Of a stretch of DNA of 64,000 nucleotides, positions 45,184 to 55,139 are shown in pieces. The position numbers and the translations under genes were made by a program. The stretch is from Neptuniibacter victor (GTDB taxonomy: Bacteria > Pseudomonadota > Gammaproteobacteria > Pseudomonadales > Balneatricaceae): NCBI GenBank assembly GCA_027943745.1, contig AP025763.1:2542001-2606000 (forward strand). Reading direction: 5' to 3'. The notes below the pieces were generated by a model. That model was given only the letters and a program-made list of their open reading frames with translations. It ran no database searches and had not been told where the DNA came from. Each line of letters starts with the position of its first letter. Position 1 is the first letter of the stretch.

Positions 45184-46242
45184 GCACGTAATCTCTTCAC
45201 GATCGTGATAGAGGTGCTTTGCGCTTAATTCATAAGCTAAACCCGCTTTCATGAATGTTTCAGCAATATGATTGAAACAACTGACCACTTCCGTATAACG
45301 CTGCTTCATGGGTAGCTTCAGATTAAAAATGGCTTCTTCACAGTAACCATTGATAACCCAGTAAGCGGCCATTTCGGCTGTTTTAATAGGTTTATCAGCG
45401 ACATCACAAACCATTAAGTTAACAGGCTTCTCGGGTAAAAACTTATAGGCATCTTCAAGAACGTGCTTTACTTGCCCACTCTCCATTAACGCTTCTTGCA
45501 TTGGGCCATTATCAACAGCAGTTACAAACATACTCCGCTGCACCAATTGCCACGTCCAACCACCCGGGGCCGCTCCCAAATCAACAGCAGTTGAACCATG
45601 CGCTAATCGTAAATCCCATTCTGCTTTCGGTATAAACCAATGCCAAGCCTCTTCCAACTTCAAAGTAGAGCGACTTGGTGCCTTCTTAGGAAATTTCAAT
45701 CGCGGTATACCAAGAGGCCAAGGCGCGGAATTCGCAACAGCAGAGTAGCCAACAAAAATATCACTGCCCGTGAGCGTAAATAACACTAACCGGAGTGCTT
45801 TATTAGGTTTTTCCTTTTTCAAACAACCAGTTTTCCTTAAGCGCTGCGCAAGTGCCGAACTAAACTTACGCGCAAACGTAGCAAGCTCTCGCCCTTCAGT
45901 AGTGTCCGGATATTCGACCCAAAGGTCAGCACAGCTAGGGAAATCGCTAATAACAGCCTCTATTTGCGAAACCCGATCATCTCTCTCTAACACCTGGCAT
46001 TCACCACAAACCAACCACTGGCGAATGAAAATTAATTGACTAAAGTTGACCTCACGTATCGCTCTTTCAGCGTCACCCTCTTGCTGAACATGAAAAAGCA
46101 AAAAACCATCACCCTGATTTAAGGTGCAATAGCCGTATACACCAATCGTTGCGCACTGATCTGTAATTTCTGCCGCAGCTTCTTTTTCAAACCCACTGCG
46201 ACACTGCAACAACAAACGATTGAAAAAACTCAATTCACGCAA
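45166..46242 (-). CDS. rlmM: 23S rRNA 2'-O-ribose C2498 methyltransferase RlmM
   Basis: 358-residue rRNA methyltransferase. An N-terminal THUMP-like region (NRLLLQCRSGFEKEAAAEITD) is followed by an FtsJ/RrmJ-type SAM domain, with AVDLGAAPGGWTWQL as motif I and VNLMVCDVADKP later. It modifies C2498 in the peptidyl-transferase region. The start overlaps the end of the upstream alpha/beta hydrolase gene by 13 bases, so translation is coupled. Confidence 0.95.
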   Translation of the reverse strand: MRELSFFNRLLLQCRSGFEKEAAAEITDQCATIGVYGYCTLNQGDGFLLFHVQQEGDAERAIREVNFSQLIFIRQWLVCGECQVLERDDRVSQIEAVISDFPSCADLWVEYPDTTEGRELATFARKFSSALAQRLRKTGCLKKEKPNKALRLVLFTLTGSDIFVGYSAVANSAPWPLGIPRLKFPKKAPSRSTLKLEEAWHWFIPKAEWDLRLAHGSTAVDLGAAPGGWTWQLVQRSMFVTAVDNGPMQEALMESGQVKHVLEDAYKFLPEKPVNLMVCDVADKPIKTAEMAAYWVINGYCEEAIFNLKLPMKQRYTEVVSCFNHIAETFMKAGLAYELSAKHLYHDREEITCLLRIL

Positions 46243-46832
46243 CCCTCAATAATACTAACTATCTGATTCTGATGATCTTCTTGAGTAAAACCTGAAGATT
46301 TTCTTGGTTTAAGATCATGATCACCATCGCTCATCCAATGCAAAACCACGGAAGAAGTGAGATTGTACTCAGTTACCTCGGAAAGGGAACCCATCTTATC
46401 TCGTGTTCCTTGGAATATATGTAATGGCTTATCGATCTCTGCTAAATGCTCTGTCCTTAACTTATCGGGCTTACCTTGAGGATGAAATGGATAACCAAAA
46501 ACAAAACAAGCACTTACTTTAGAATCAGCCATGAGCATAGACGCAACTCTGCCGCCCATCGATTTACCTGCTAAATAGAGAGGGAGACCATCCGAATACT
46601 CCTCGATCACCTGCTGAAAAAAAGCGAGAAGCGTGGGCATTCGGTCAGGTGGCCTGCGTTTACCTTCAAGTGACATTTTTTGCATATATGGGAAGTCGAA
46701 GCGAACCACTTCTAAACCAACCTCGGCAAGTTTGAATGCCATTTTTTCCATAAAAACACTGTGCATACCTGCACCAGCCCCATGGGCAAAAATAACCCTA
46801 CCAAGAATAGGTTTTCCATTTATTAACACCAA
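46230..46832 (-). CDS. Alpha/beta-hydrolase-fold protein (KANL3/Tex30 type)
   Basis: 200-residue cytoplasmic alpha/beta-fold protein of the short KANL3/Tex30-like group. Characteristic segments: VIFAHGAGAGMHSVFMEKMA at the start, VVRFDFPYM, and LAGKSMGGRVASMLMAD with the nucleophile elbow (GKSMGG). The later GTRDKMG and DGDHDLKPRK provide Asp and His. Substrate unknown. It overlaps rlmM by 13 bases. An FNR-like dyad lies about 48 bases upstream of its start, so it could be oxygen-regulated too. Confidence 0.85.
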   Translation of the reverse strand: MVLINGKPILGRVIFAHGAGAGMHSVFMEKMAFKLAEVGLEVVRFDFPYMQKMSLEGKRRPPDRMPTLLAFFQQVIEEYSDGLPLYLAGKSMGGRVASMLMADSKVSACFVFGYPFHPQGKPDKLRTEHLAEIDKPLHIFQGTRDKMGSLSEVTEYNLTSSVVLHWMSDGDHDLKPRKSSGFTQEDHQNQIVSIIEGCVN

Positions 46833-46879
46833 CTTAGCTCCATTTGACTGTAAAAGTGCGATTGTGCCACGAAATCGAA

Positions 46880-46893
46880 TTGATTTATGTCAA
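46880..46893. promoter_or_regulatory. FNR/Anr-like site upstream of ccoN
   Basis: TTGAT-TTAT-GTCAA matches TTGAT-N4-ATCAA at 9 of 10 positions. It could act on ccoN (+) or on the divergent hydrolase-rlmM genes (-). Confidence 0.65.
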
Positions 46894-46933
46894 ATAAATG
46901 ATCGAAAAGCAGGTCAAACTTTTGTGCAAAAGA

Positions 46934-46947
46934 TAGATATAGGTCAA
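46934..46947. promoter_or_regulatory. Second, weaker FNR-like site upstream of ccoN
   Basis: TAGAT-ATAG-GTCAA matches 8 of 10 positions of TTGAT-N4-ATCAA. Its centre is 54 bases downstream of the first site. Confidence 0.4.
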
Positions 46948-47200
46948 AAAAACACCCTGCTTAACGGCTCAAAAGCCCCTCCAAGAGATTAACTACTATT
47001 TTTTTAGCCTTACAAATCAACAAGATAAAAGCCAACCCTATCCTTAAGGACTAAAGTAATTAGACCTAGGTCGACATTGTGCACCTGCGACAATTTGCCC
47101 CAGTTATTCTTCTAAACACATTGATAATGCGGGCTTATTCCAAGATAATTGCCAGCGAAACTCAAAATTTCCATAACTAGCTTGTTGATGAGAGCCTGAC

Positions 47201-48631
47201 ATGAGCACAGCAACTGAACACCCCACCTACAATTATAAAGTGGTGCGCCAGTTCGCCATAATGACAGTAATCTGGGGTATCGTCGGTATGACCGTCGGTG
47301 TCCTAATCGCTGCACAATTGGTTTGGCCTGCACTAAACTTTGATACCGCATGGCTGACCTATGGTCGTCTGCGTCCACTGCATACAAACGCAGTTATCTT
47401 TGCATTCGGCGGTTGCGCCTTGTTTGCAACTTCATACTACGTTGTACAGCGTACCAGCCAACGTCGCTTGATCTCTGATGGTCTAGCAGCGTTCACGTTC
47501 TGGGGCTGGCAGGCTGTTATTCTTGCAGCAGCAATCACTTTGCCACTAGGTCTAACCTCTTCTAAAGAGTACGCAGAACTAGAATGGCCAATCGATCTAC
47601 TTATTACAGTAGTTTGGGTTGCTTATGCAGTAGTATTCCTCGGCACCGTGAAGATGCGTAAAACATCTCACATCTATGTAGGCAACTGGTTCTACATGGC
47701 CTTCATCATTACAGTTGCAGTACTGCATATTGTAAATAGCATGGCTATCCCTGTTTCTATGTGGAAGTCTTACTCTATTTACCCAGGTACTGTCGATGCG
47801 ATGGTGCAGTGGTGGTACGGTCACAACGCTGTAGGTTTCTTCTTAACAGCTGGTTTCCTAGGTATGATGTACTACTTCGTACCGAAGCAAGCTGAGCGTC
47901 CAATTTACTCTTACCGTCTTTCTATCGTTCACTTCTGGGCGTTGATTGCGACATACATGTGGGCAGGTGGTCATCACCTTCACTACACAGCGCTTCCTGA
48001 CTGGACTCAGTCTGTTGCCATGGTTATGTCTCTAATCCTACTAGCTCCGTCATGGGGTGGTATGATTAACGGTATGATGACACTGTCTGGTGCGTGGCAC
48101 AAACTTCGCACAGACCCTGTTCTTCGCTTCCTTGTTGTATCCCTGTCTTTCTACGGTATGTCTACGTTCGAAGGCCCAATGATGTCCATCAAGACAGTAA
48201 ATGCTCTGTCTCATTACACTGACTGGACTGTTGGCCACGTACACGCAGGTGCACTAGGCTGGGTTGCTATGATCTCTATCGGTGCTGTTTACCACATGAT
48301 TCCACGTCTATTTGGTAAAGCTCAGATGTACAGTGTTGGTCTTATCAATACTCACTTCTGGTTAGCGACCGTAGGTACAGTTCTATACATCTGTGCAATG
48401 TGGGTTAATGGTATTCTTCAGGGCCTAATGTGGCGTGCAGTAAACGAAGACGGTACTTTGACTTACAGCTTCGTTGAAGCGCTTGAAGCTTCACACCCAG
48501 GCTACTTCGTACGTTGGTTGGGCGGCATGTTCTTCCTATTAGGTATGGTTCTGATGGCTTACAACACTTGGCAGACTGTCCGTAAAGGCAGCACTGCACC
48601 AGAAGCTAACGCTTCTGCACAAGCAGCTTAA
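47201..48631 (+). CDS. ccoN: cbb3-type cytochrome c oxidase subunit I
   Basis: Catalytic subunit of the high-affinity cbb3 oxidase, 476 residues, about twelve membrane helices. Heme and CuB ligand regions are visible ([72 protein letters not shown]). It reduces oxygen at low concentration and pumps protons. First gene of ccoNOQP. The FNR-like sites lie upstream. Strong codon bias in this block suggests high expression. Confidence 0.98.
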   Translation: MSTATEHPTYNYKVVRQFAIMTVIWGIVGMTVGVLIAAQLVWPALNFDTAWLTYGRLRPLHTNAVIFAFGGCALFATSYYVVQRTSQRRLISDGLAAFTFWGWQAVILAAAITLPLGLTSSKEYAELEWPIDLLITVVWVAYAVVFLGTVKMRKTSHIYVGNWFYMAFIITVAVLHIVNSMAIPVSMWKSYSIYPGTVDAMVQWWYGHNAVGFFLTAGFLGMMYYFVPKQAERPIYSYRLSIVHFWALIATYMWAGGHHLHYTALPDWTQSVAMVMSLILLAPSWGGMINGMMTLSGAWHKLRTDPVLRFLVVSLSFYGMSTFEGPMMSIKTVNALSHYTDWTVGHVHAGALGWVAMISIGAVYHMIPRLFGKAQMYSVGLINTHFWLATVGTVLYICAMWVNGILQGLMWRAVNEDGTLTYSFVEALEASHPGYFVRWLGGMFFLLGMVLMAYNTWQTVRKGSTAPEANASAQAA

Positions 48632-48651
48632 GGTCAAGGGAGCATATTGAA

Positions 48652-49272
48652 ATGATCAAACATGAAACGATTGAAAAGAATATAGGCATCATGATTTTGC
48701 TGATTATCGTCGTCATCAGTGGCGGTGGTTTGGCTGAGATCGTACCCCTATTCTTCCAGTCTTCTACGACTAAACCGATTGAAGGTCTTCGTACCTACTC
48801 TGCGCTTGAGTTTGAAGGCCGTGACATTTACATCCGTGAGGGTTGTAACGTATGCCACAGCCAGATGATCCGTCCTTTCCGTGCTGAAACGGAACGTTAC
48901 GGTCACTTCTCAACTGCAAACGAGCACGTTTGGGAACACCCATTCCTATGGGGTTCTAAACGTACAGGTCCAGATCTTGCTCGCGTAGGCGGCCGTTATT
49001 CTGATGACTGGCATCGCGCTCACTTGTATAACCCTCGTGACGTTGTACCAGAATCAAAAATGCCATCTTATCCTTGGTTGTTTGACACCAAGCTAACTGG
49101 CAAAGATACCGCTAAAAAACTTGAAGTTCAGCGTAGCGTAGGCGTTCCATTCTCTGACGAACAGATCGCTGGTGCACAGGACGCAGTTCAAGGTAAATAC
49201 GAGATCGATGCTCTTGTTGCCTACCTGCAGTCTCTGGGTAAATTGCACACTGAATACAACAATAAGCGGTAA
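48652..49272 (+). CDS. ccoO: cbb3-type cytochrome c oxidase subunit II
   Basis: Monoheme cytochrome c subunit of the cbb3 oxidase, 206 residues. An N-terminal membrane helix ([22 protein letters not shown]) is followed by the heme motif in [15 protein letters not shown] and the axial Met in [10 protein letters not shown]. It passes electrons to CcoN. The gene follows ccoN by 20 bases. Confidence 0.98.
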   Translation: MIKHETIEKNIGIMILLIIVVISGGGLAEIVPLFFQSSTTKPIEGLRTYSALEFEGRDIYIREGCNVCHSQMIRPFRAETERYGHFSTANEHVWEHPFLWGSKRTGPDLARVGGRYSDDWHRAHLYNPRDVVPESKMPSYPWLFDTKLTGKDTAKKLEVQRSVGVPFSDEQIAGAQDAVQGKYEIDALVAYLQSLGKLHTEYNNKR

Positions 49273-49278
49273 TAACGC

Positions 49279-49467
49279 GTGAATTACGAAGTTTATGGAC
49301 CATACATTCCGGTAATAATGCTAATCACCTTTTTAGCTTTATTTGCTTGGGTACTGAACCCTAAAAATAAAGACAAATACGATGATGCGGCAAATATGCC
49401 TCTTCAGGAACCTGACGAGCCAGTACTAGGTGATGATGAGTCCAATAACGGGAGAGATCAAAAATGA
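49279..49467 (+). CDS. ccoQ: cbb3-type oxidase subunit CcoQ
   Basis: 62-residue small membrane subunit with one helix (YIPVIMLITFLALFAWVLNP) and a charged acidic tail, starting at GTG. Position between ccoO and ccoP identifies it. It stabilises the complex in relatives. Its stop overlaps the ccoP start by 4 bases (ATGA). Confidence 0.93.
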   Translation: MNYEVYGPYIPVIMLITFLALFAWVLNPKNKDKYDDAANMPLQEPDEPVLGDDESNNGRDQK

Positions 49468-50357
49468 GTGCTTTCTGGAGCGCGTGGGTAACGGTAATTA
49501 CCCTAGCAGTAATTCTTGGTTGTACTTGGCTACTTCTTGCTACTCGCAAGAGCCAGCCACACCAGGACACTACTGAAGAAACACTAGGCCATGCATTTGA
49601 TGGCATTGAAGAATATGATAACCCACTACCAAAATGGTGGTTCCAGATGTTTATCGGAACTGTAATTTTCGGTTTAGTTTATCTAGTTCTTTACCCTGGT
49701 TTAGGTAACTTCCAAGGCCTTCTTGGCTGGACGTCTACTAACCAATGGGAAGAAGAGATCCGTCATGCTGACGAAGTTTACCAGCCTGTATTTGCTAAAT
49801 ACGCTGCACTTCCAGCAGAGGAACTTCTAAAACCTGAAAATGCTGGCGGCCTTAAAATGGGTCAACGTATGTTTGCCAACAACTGCTCCCTGTGCCACGG
49901 CACAGCAGCAACTGGCGCACACGGTTTCCCTAACCTGACAGATAGTGACTGGTTATACGGCGGCGACGCAGCAACCATCAAAACATCTATTGCAGAAGGT
50001 CGTAACGGCGGCATGCCTCCTTGGGGTGCTGTATTAGGCGAAGAAGGCGTACGTGATGTTGCCAACTACGTCCTATCTCTAAGCGGTGCTGAAGCAGATG
50101 CAGAAGGCGCAGAACGCGGCAAAGGCCAGTTCCAAGCTCTTTGTACTGCTTGTCACGGTGCAGACGCTAAAGGCCTTGCGGTTCTTGGTGCACCAGACCT
50201 GACTGATGACGTATGGTTGTACGGCGGTTCTTTCGAGAAAGTTGCCCACTCTATTCGTAACGGTCGTAACGGTGTAATGCCTGCACATAAAGACCTACTA
50301 AGCGATGACAAGATTCACTTGATCACTGCTTACGTTTACAGCCTGTCTAATAAATAA
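49464..50357 (+). CDS. ccoP: cbb3-type cytochrome c oxidase subunit III
   Basis: 297-residue diheme cytochrome c subunit. Two membrane helices (about 4-24 and 52-75) precede two cytochrome domains with CSLCH and CTACH heme motifs; the NLTDSDWLYGG and DLTDDVWLYGG repeats are typical of CcoP. It accepts electrons from soluble cytochromes and passes them to CcoO. It is translationally coupled to ccoQ. A terminator follows 18 bases beyond the stop. Confidence 0.98.
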   Translation: MSAFWSAWVTVITLAVILGCTWLLLATRKSQPHQDTTEETLGHAFDGIEEYDNPLPKWWFQMFIGTVIFGLVYLVLYPGLGNFQGLLGWTSTNQWEEEIRHADEVYQPVFAKYAALPAEELLKPENAGGLKMGQRMFANNCSLCHGTAATGAHGFPNLTDSDWLYGGDAATIKTSIAEGRNGGMPPWGAVLGEEGVRDVANYVLSLSGAEADAEGAERGKGQFQALCTACHGADAKGLAVLGAPDLTDDVWLYGGSFEKVAHSIRNGRNGVMPAHKDLLSDDKIHLITAYVYSLSNK

Positions 50358-50374
50358 AGACAGCAAGTAAAAAT

Positions 50375-50411
50375 AAAAGGCGATATGATTCAAATCATGT
50401 CGCCTTTTTTT
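50375..50411 (+). terminator. Terminator of ccoNOQP containing an FNR-core dyad
   Basis: Stem AAAGGCGA-T-ATGATT / AATCAT-G-TCGCCTTT around a CA turn, followed by a T-run. Within it TGAT-TCAA-ATCA (50386-50397) matches the FNR core TGAT-N4-ATCA. Confidence 0.9.
50386..50397. promoter_or_regulatory. FNR-core dyad upstream of the ccoG promoter
   Basis: TGAT-TCAA-ATCA (centre 50391.5). TATTAT/TATAAT (50421-50429) lies downstream, so a start near 50433-50436 would place the dyad near -41.5 to -44, typical for a class II FNR promoter. It is inside the ccoP terminator stem. Confidence 0.5.
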
Positions 50412-50423
50412 GTGTCAGTCTAT

Positions 50424-50429
50424 TATAAT
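50424..50429 (+). promoter_or_regulatory. Candidate -10 box (TATAAT) for ccoG
   Basis: A TATAAT hexamer (overlapping TATTAT 50421-50426) 70 bases upstream of the ccoG start. No good -35 is seen, as in FNR-type promoters. Confidence 0.5.
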
Positions 50430-50435
50430 ATTCGC

Positions 50436-50470
50436 CTTTGCTAATACATCGAGCATACGTATTAGCAAAG
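50436..50470. other. 12-bp perfect inverted repeat at the predicted 5' end of ccoG mRNA
   Basis: CTTTGCTAATAC (50436-50447) / GTATTAGCAAAG (50459-50470), 11-base loop. It begins about where transcription from the TATAAT box would start, so it may be a 5' hairpin of the mRNA or an operator. Confidence 0.6.
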
Positions 50471-50498
50471 TTGATTATTAATTTTCACTGGTGAGTAT

Positions 50499-51935
50499 GT
50501 GAGCAACGATATGAATCAGATTCCGGTTCAAGATGTCACTCCGAAGAAGAAAAAAAATTCTGAGGAAAACTTCGACCTGTACGCCAAGCGTGAGCACATT
50601 TACGTTAAAAACTACTCAGGTATTTTCAAGAAGTTCCGCCAAGCATCAAGCTTCATAATGCTACTGATGTTTTTTGGCTTCTCTTGGATTACATGGGATG
50701 GTCGCCAGGCCGTCCTATTTGACCTTCCAAATCGTCAGTTCCATGTATTTGGTATGACGTTTTGGCCCCAAGACTTCATGCTGCTATCTTGGTTACTTAT
50801 CATTTTAGCGTTTGCTCTGTTTTTCTTTACCGTTTTTGCAGGTCGATTATGGTGTGGCTACGCCTGCCCCCAATTCGTATGGACCTGGATCTATATATGG
50901 ATAGAGAACTTTACTGAGGGCGACCGAAATAAGCGCATGCGCATGGACAAAACCCCTGGTATGACCAAGGAAAAATTCTTAAAGAAAGGCGCTAAACATT
51001 TCTTATGGTTCATTTTCTCAGCGGCATCCGCTATCGCTTTTGTCGGTTATTTCACACCGATTAGAGACCTACTGGGGGGCGTAGCCTCTTTCGAACTTGG
51101 GCCATGGGAGATGTGGTGGATTGGCTTTATAACCGTTGCGACCTACGGTAATGCTGGCTGGCTACGCGAACAAGTTTGTATATACATGTGTCCATACGCG
51201 CGCTTCCAATCCGTCATGTTTGACCAAGACACTTTAATTATCTCCTACGATGAAAAACGCGGAGAAAGCAGAGGCAAACGAAAAAAAGGAAGCGATTATA
51301 AAGCCGAAGGCTTAGGTGACTGCATCGATTGTAATGCATGCGTGCATGTATGCCCTGTTGGCATCGACATCCGCGACGGCTTACAGTACGAGTGTGTTGC
51401 CTGCGGAGCTTGTGTCGATGCTTGTGACGATATGATGGAACGAGTTGGTTACGAAAAAGGGCTCGTCAAATACACAACAGAGCATCAGCTTGATGGCAAC
51501 AAAACCCATATCATGAGACCTCGTCTCATTGGTTACTTTCTGGTTTTATGCGCCATGTTTGTTGCCTTCGCGTACACACTTTATAGCCGCATCCCAATCG
51601 AAGTAGATATTCTTCGCGACAGAGGCCAGCTATATGTCGAAACCTCAAATGGCATGATCGAAAATGTTTATACATTAAAAATTGCCAATAAAGAGCAGAT
51701 TGATCACGACTATAGCATTAAGGTGTCAGGCCTTGAGGGAATGACATACATCGGGAAAGAAGTCGTTACCATCAAATCGGGTGAACTATTAGATTTACCG
51801 GTTCGTATTCGCATTGCAGCGAAATACCTCAGTAAAGCTAATAACGACATATTGTTTGAAGTAGAGGCATTAGATAACGCATCTATCGCAATAAAAGAGG
51901 AAAACCGCTTCATCGGTCCGGCGCCAAAACGCTAA
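50499..51935 (+). CDS. ccoG: cbb3 oxidase assembly protein CcoG
   Basis: 478-residue membrane-bound Fe-S protein needed to assemble cbb3 oxidase (copper reduction in relatives). Membrane helices occur in the N-terminal half and near 350-370. The CGYACPQFVWTW motif and two 4Fe-4S-type clusters (CIDCNACVHVCP and CVACGACVDACDD) are intact. A C-terminal Ig-like domain follows. The start is GTG 50499, with GGTGAG 5 bases upstream; ATG 50511 is possible. Confidence 0.96.
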   Translation: MSNDMNQIPVQDVTPKKKKNSEENFDLYAKREHIYVKNYSGIFKKFRQASSFIMLLMFFGFSWITWDGRQAVLFDLPNRQFHVFGMTFWPQDFMLLSWLLIILAFALFFFTVFAGRLWCGYACPQFVWTWIYIWIENFTEGDRNKRMRMDKTPGMTKEKFLKKGAKHFLWFIFSAASAIAFVGYFTPIRDLLGGVASFELGPWEMWWIGFITVATYGNAGWLREQVCIYMCPYARFQSVMFDQDTLIISYDEKRGESRGKRKKGSDYKAEGLGDCIDCNACVHVCPVGIDIRDGLQYECVACGACVDACDDMMERVGYEKGLVKYTTEHQLDGNKTHIMRPRLIGYFLVLCAMFVAFAYTLYSRIPIEVDILRDRGQLYVETSNGMIENVYTLKIANKEQIDHDYSIKVSGLEGMTYIGKEVVTIKSGELLDLPVRIRIAAKYLSKANNDILFEVEALDNASIAIKEENRFIGPAPKR

Positions 51936-51951
51936 GTGGCTGATGAATATC

Positions 51952-51985
51952 AATTAAGGTGGTGTATTTATACTCCACCTTAATT
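51952..51985. other. Inverted repeat after ccoG
   Basis: AATTAAGGTGG (51952-51962) / CCACCTTAATT (51975-51985), 11 bp perfect, with inner GTA/TAC. It follows the ccoG stop by 17 bases and has no T-run; probably an mRNA 3' stem. Confidence 0.6.
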
Positions 51986-52001
51986 CTAAATAGGTTAGAA
52001 T

Positions 52002-52054
52002 AGCTGCCCGCCTAAAGTGTATTTTCCACACCTTTGGCTTGGCAGCTTTTTTTT
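52002..52054 (+). terminator. Nested hairpin with T8 directly upstream of ccoH
   Basis: Outer stem AGCTGCC (52002-52008) / GGCAGCT (52041-52047) encloses an inner stem (52010-52020 with 52028-52038, two bulges), followed by eight T. It ends 15 bases before the ccoH ATG, so it is a terminator or attenuator between ccoG and ccoHIS. Confidence 0.75.
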
Positions 52055-52068
52055 GGGTATAAATAACG

Positions 52069-52590
52069 ATGAATACAAGTAACAGCACCCCTCCTGGTCC
52101 TTGGTACAAACAACCTTGGTTATGGTTTATTTTGGCACCGATTATTGCCGTTGTTATCTACGGTACATTTTTCCTATATCTATCCATTGTCACTCACGAT
52201 GGTATTGTAAAAGATGATATGTACAAAGTTGCGCGTGGCCACTTTGTTGATAAATCCCAGTCACAAGCCGCTAAAGAATTAGGCGTAGAAGGATCACTTG
52301 CGCTCGACAACGAAACAGGCGACCTGATGCTTCATTTCAAATCAGCACAAGCAGATAAGCCTGCGTATTTGAACCTTAGTATTGTTCACCCTACTCACCA
52401 GCAATATGATCAAATCATTCTTTTAAAACAAGTACCTGGCACTTCCGCGTTTACTGGCAGCCTAAAAAACTCTCTAAAAGGCAAACGTTACTTAATACTT
52501 GAAGATGATAGTGCTAGTTGGAATTTACGTGCGGAGATTCATCCTCCATACGATCAAAACAGCATCGAACTTAAGCCTGCCAATCTGTAA
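52069..52590 (+). CDS. ccoH: FixH/CcoH-family cbb3 assembly protein
   Basis: 173-residue protein with one N-terminal membrane helix ([24 protein letters not shown]) and a periplasmic FixH domain (about 45-173). It is thought to interact with CcoN during oxidase assembly. Its stop TAA overlaps the ccoI ATG by one base (TAATG), so translation is coupled. A terminator-like hairpin is just upstream. Confidence 0.92.
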   Translation: MNTSNSTPPGPWYKQPWLWFILAPIIAVVIYGTFFLYLSIVTHDGIVKDDMYKVARGHFVDKSQSQAAKELGVEGSLALDNETGDLMLHFKSAQADKPAYLNLSIVHPTHQQYDQIILLKQVPGTSAFTGSLKNSLKGKRYLILEDDSASWNLRAEIHPPYDQNSIELKPANL

Positions 52591-55079
52591 TGACAGGCAA
52601 CATCTCAAATAACGATAAATCGCTGGGCTGTTACCACTGTGGCCTTCCAGTCCCCCCTGGTAGCAGTTACACAACGATTATCAATCAAGAGCCTCGCAGC
52701 ATGTGCTGCCCTGGCTGTCTTGCTGTTGCCGAAACAATTGTAGGTAGCGGATTAGACACTTACTACAAACACCGCACTGAAGCCGCAGACTCTCCCGAAA
52801 TCCGTGGCAAAGAACTACCGGAATCACTGATTCAAGAACTGGCCCTGTACGACGATGATAACGTTCAACACGATTTTGTTACTAAAACGGCGACAGGTTC
52901 AGAAGCATCTCTAGTTATTGAGGGCATTACTTGTGCCGCATGCGTTTGGCTGCTTGAAAACCATATTAAGGGCATTCCTGGGGTAGAAAAAGCGCACGTC
53001 AATTTAACGAATCACAGAGCCCGTATTAATTGGGATCAAACCCAAACGCCAATCAGCACACTGCTTTCTGAAATCTATCGCATTGGCTATCAAGCTCACC
53101 CTTATCACCCGGACAAGGAAGAACAACTGCTTGAACAAGAACATAAGCGCGCAACACGCCGTTTAGGCATCGCGGGTATTGGCATGATGCAAACCATGAT
53201 GCTTGCTGTCGCGCTCTATGGCGGCGCATTACAAGGCATCGACAACCAGTATGTAACGTTCATACGCTGGGCCAGTCTTGTCATTGCAACGCCTGTTGTC
53301 ATCTATGCAGCCCGCCCTTTTTTCATCGCAGCCTTAAGAGATTTAAAAACCCGCCATCTCACCATGGATGTACCGGTATCACTCGCTATAGGCGGTGCAT
53401 ATTTAGCCAGCGTCTGGGCAACGATCACCAATAGCGGCGAGGTCTATTACGACTCCGTCACTATGTTCACCTTTTTCTTGCTCATAGGCCGATTCTTAGA
53501 GATGCAGGCGCGCCACAGAACCGGCCGTGCTGGCAATTCGCTTCTCAATCTATTGCCCGCAAGCGCTCTTCGTATCATTGAAGGTGAAGAACAGCTAGTA
53601 CCTGTAAATGACCTTAAAACGGGTGATACTGTTATTGTACGCCCAGGCCATACGATTCCCTCTGACGGACTTATCATCGCCGGAAATAGTTCAGTCGACG
53701 AATCCGCACTCACTGGCGAGTATCTACCGATTAGAAAGAAAGTTGATGACCAGGTTGTTGGCGGAACAATTAATGTTGAGAACCCGATCACCATTAAGAT
53801 CATACAAACGGGAAGCGATACGCAACTATCAGCAATTGTTCGCCTGCTTGAGCGTGCTCAGGAAGAAAAACCCCAAGTAGCGAAGATTGCAGACAAAGTG
53901 GCTAGCTATTTTGTCGCCGCTGTCCTAATTACCGCAACCTGTGTTGGTGTAGGCTGGTGGATGGTTGAGCCCGCCCATGCATTTTGGATTACACTGTCGG
54001 TACTGGTCGTTACCTGCCCGTGCGCACTTTCACTTGCGACCCCCACTGCGCTAACTGCTGCAACCGGGACCTTGCGTCAGAATGGATTACTCATTACTCG
54101 CGGCCATGTATTAGAAAGTTTGGCAAGCGCGACCCATATCGTTTTTGACAAAACAGGCACGCTTACTGAAGGGAACCTCAGCCTTCAAGAGGTTCTGCCA
54201 TTAGCTGAACACAACGAAGACGAGTGCATAAAGATAGCGGCCGCTATTGAGAAGCACAGCGAACACCCTATTGCTAAGGCCTTTCACGAACAAGCAGGAC
54301 AACTCAACGCCACTGATATTCAAAATCAGGTAGGCCAAGGCCTGGAAGGCTTTATTGGCAATCAACGATACCGTATAGGTAAACCTGAATTTGCTGCCCA
54401 AATTTGTGAATCAGGCCTTCCAGCCTTACCTAAAACAAGTGGACAGTGGTTACTTCTATGCAATCAAAAATCCGCACTTGCTTGGTTTAGACTAAACGAT
54501 TTAATCCGACCTGAAGCCCAGCAAACCATCCGAGGACTTCAAGCCCTAGGACTTGAATGTGAAATGCTAACAGGGGATAACTCAAGTGCGGTTCAAGAAG
54601 TAGCCACACATTTAGGGATTAACTCTGCAATCTCGGGCGTATCACCGGAACAGAAGCTCCTGCATGTGAAGCAGCTTCAAGAAAAAGGTGCTCAAGTAGT
54701 GATGGTTGGCGATGGCATTAATGACATTCCGGTTCTTGCCGGCGCGCAAACCTCTATTGCCATGGGCGGCGCAACAGACTTGGCTAAAACAAACGCTGAC
54801 GGCGTCCTAATTAGCCATGACCTACTACGCTTAATCGATGGAATTTTGCTAGCACGCAAAACAAAAAAGGTGATTAAACAAAACCTTATTTGGTCGCTTT
54901 GCTATAACTTGATGGCTTTACCGCTTGCCGCATTTGGTTTCATTGCGCCTTACATGGCAGCACTGGGTATGTCAGCTAGCTCACTTGTCGTGGTCGGTAA
55001 CGCAATGCGCTTAAACCGCCTAAGGAAATACAAGCTCAAAACGACAAGCACACATTCTTCCTCGAAAGCAGAAAACTAA
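52590..55079 (+). CDS. ccoI: Copper-translocating P-type ATPase CcoI
   Basis: 829-residue P1B-type ATPase that delivers copper for cbb3 oxidase assembly. An N-terminal cysteine-rich domain (CYHCGLPV and CCPGC) is followed by an HMA domain with GITCAACV. Membrane helices surround the intramembrane [13 protein letters not shown] (CPC). The phosphorylation site DKTGTLTEG, the HP motif in [10 protein letters not shown] and the GDGIND loop are intact. The FixI/CcoI identity follows from ccoH upstream and ccoS downstream. Confidence 0.96.
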   Translation: MTGNISNNDKSLGCYHCGLPVPPGSSYTTIINQEPRSMCCPGCLAVAETIVGSGLDTYYKHRTEAADSPEIRGKELPESLIQELALYDDDNVQHDFVTKTATGSEASLVIEGITCAACVWLLENHIKGIPGVEKAHVNLTNHRARINWDQTQTPISTLLSEIYRIGYQAHPYHPDKEEQLLEQEHKRATRRLGIAGIGMMQTMMLAVALYGGALQGIDNQYVTFIRWASLVIATPVVIYAARPFFIAALRDLKTRHLTMDVPVSLAIGGAYLASVWATITNSGEVYYDSVTMFTFFLLIGRFLEMQARHRTGRAGNSLLNLLPASALRIIEGEEQLVPVNDLKTGDTVIVRPGHTIPSDGLIIAGNSSVDESALTGEYLPIRKKVDDQVVGGTINVENPITIKIIQTGSDTQLSAIVRLLERAQEEKPQVAKIADKVASYFVAAVLITATCVGVGWWMVEPAHAFWITLSVLVVTCPCALSLATPTALTAATGTLRQNGLLITRGHVLESLASATHIVFDKTGTLTEGNLSLQEVLPLAEHNEDECIKIAAAIEKHSEHPIAKAFHEQAGQLNATDIQNQVGQGLEGFIGNQRYRIGKPEFAAQICESGLPALPKTSGQWLLLCNQKSALAWFRLNDLIRPEAQQTIRGLQALGLECEMLTGDNSSAVQEVATHLGINSAISGVSPEQKLLHVKQLQEKGAQVVMVGDGINDIPVLAGAQTSIAMGGATDLAKTNADGVLISHDLLRLIDGILLARKTKKVIKQNLIWSLCYNLMALPLAAFGFIAPYMAALGMSASSLVVVGNAMRLNRLRKYKLKTTSTHSSSKAEN

Positions 55080-55139
55080 CCTATAAGCGTAAAATCAGGT
55101 AGAATTGTCACTTCAAAAGCTAAGGGTTCTTTCGCTCAA

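Larger units (their letters stand above)
46833..47200. promoter_or_regulatory. 368-base ccoN / hydrolase control region
   Basis: No gene is seen. It contains an FNR-like site at 46880-46893 and a weaker one at 46934-46947, with another GTCAA half-site at 46913-46917. Palindromes TCCTTAAGGA (47041-47050) and GACCTAGGTC (47063-47072) follow nearer ccoN. A GATAAT near 47122 could be a -10 element. The two FNR-like sites are too far from that box for a standard -41.5 placement, so the ccoN start is uncertain. Confidence 0.55.

Noticed and set aside
46633-46992. 119-codon plus-strand frame
   Set aside because: It overlaps the hydrolase antisense and the FNR region; composition and ribosome site do not support a gene.
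50471-50485. TTGAT near the ccoG start as an FNR site
   Set aside because: The right half reads AATTT, not ATCAA, and it lies too close to the start codon.
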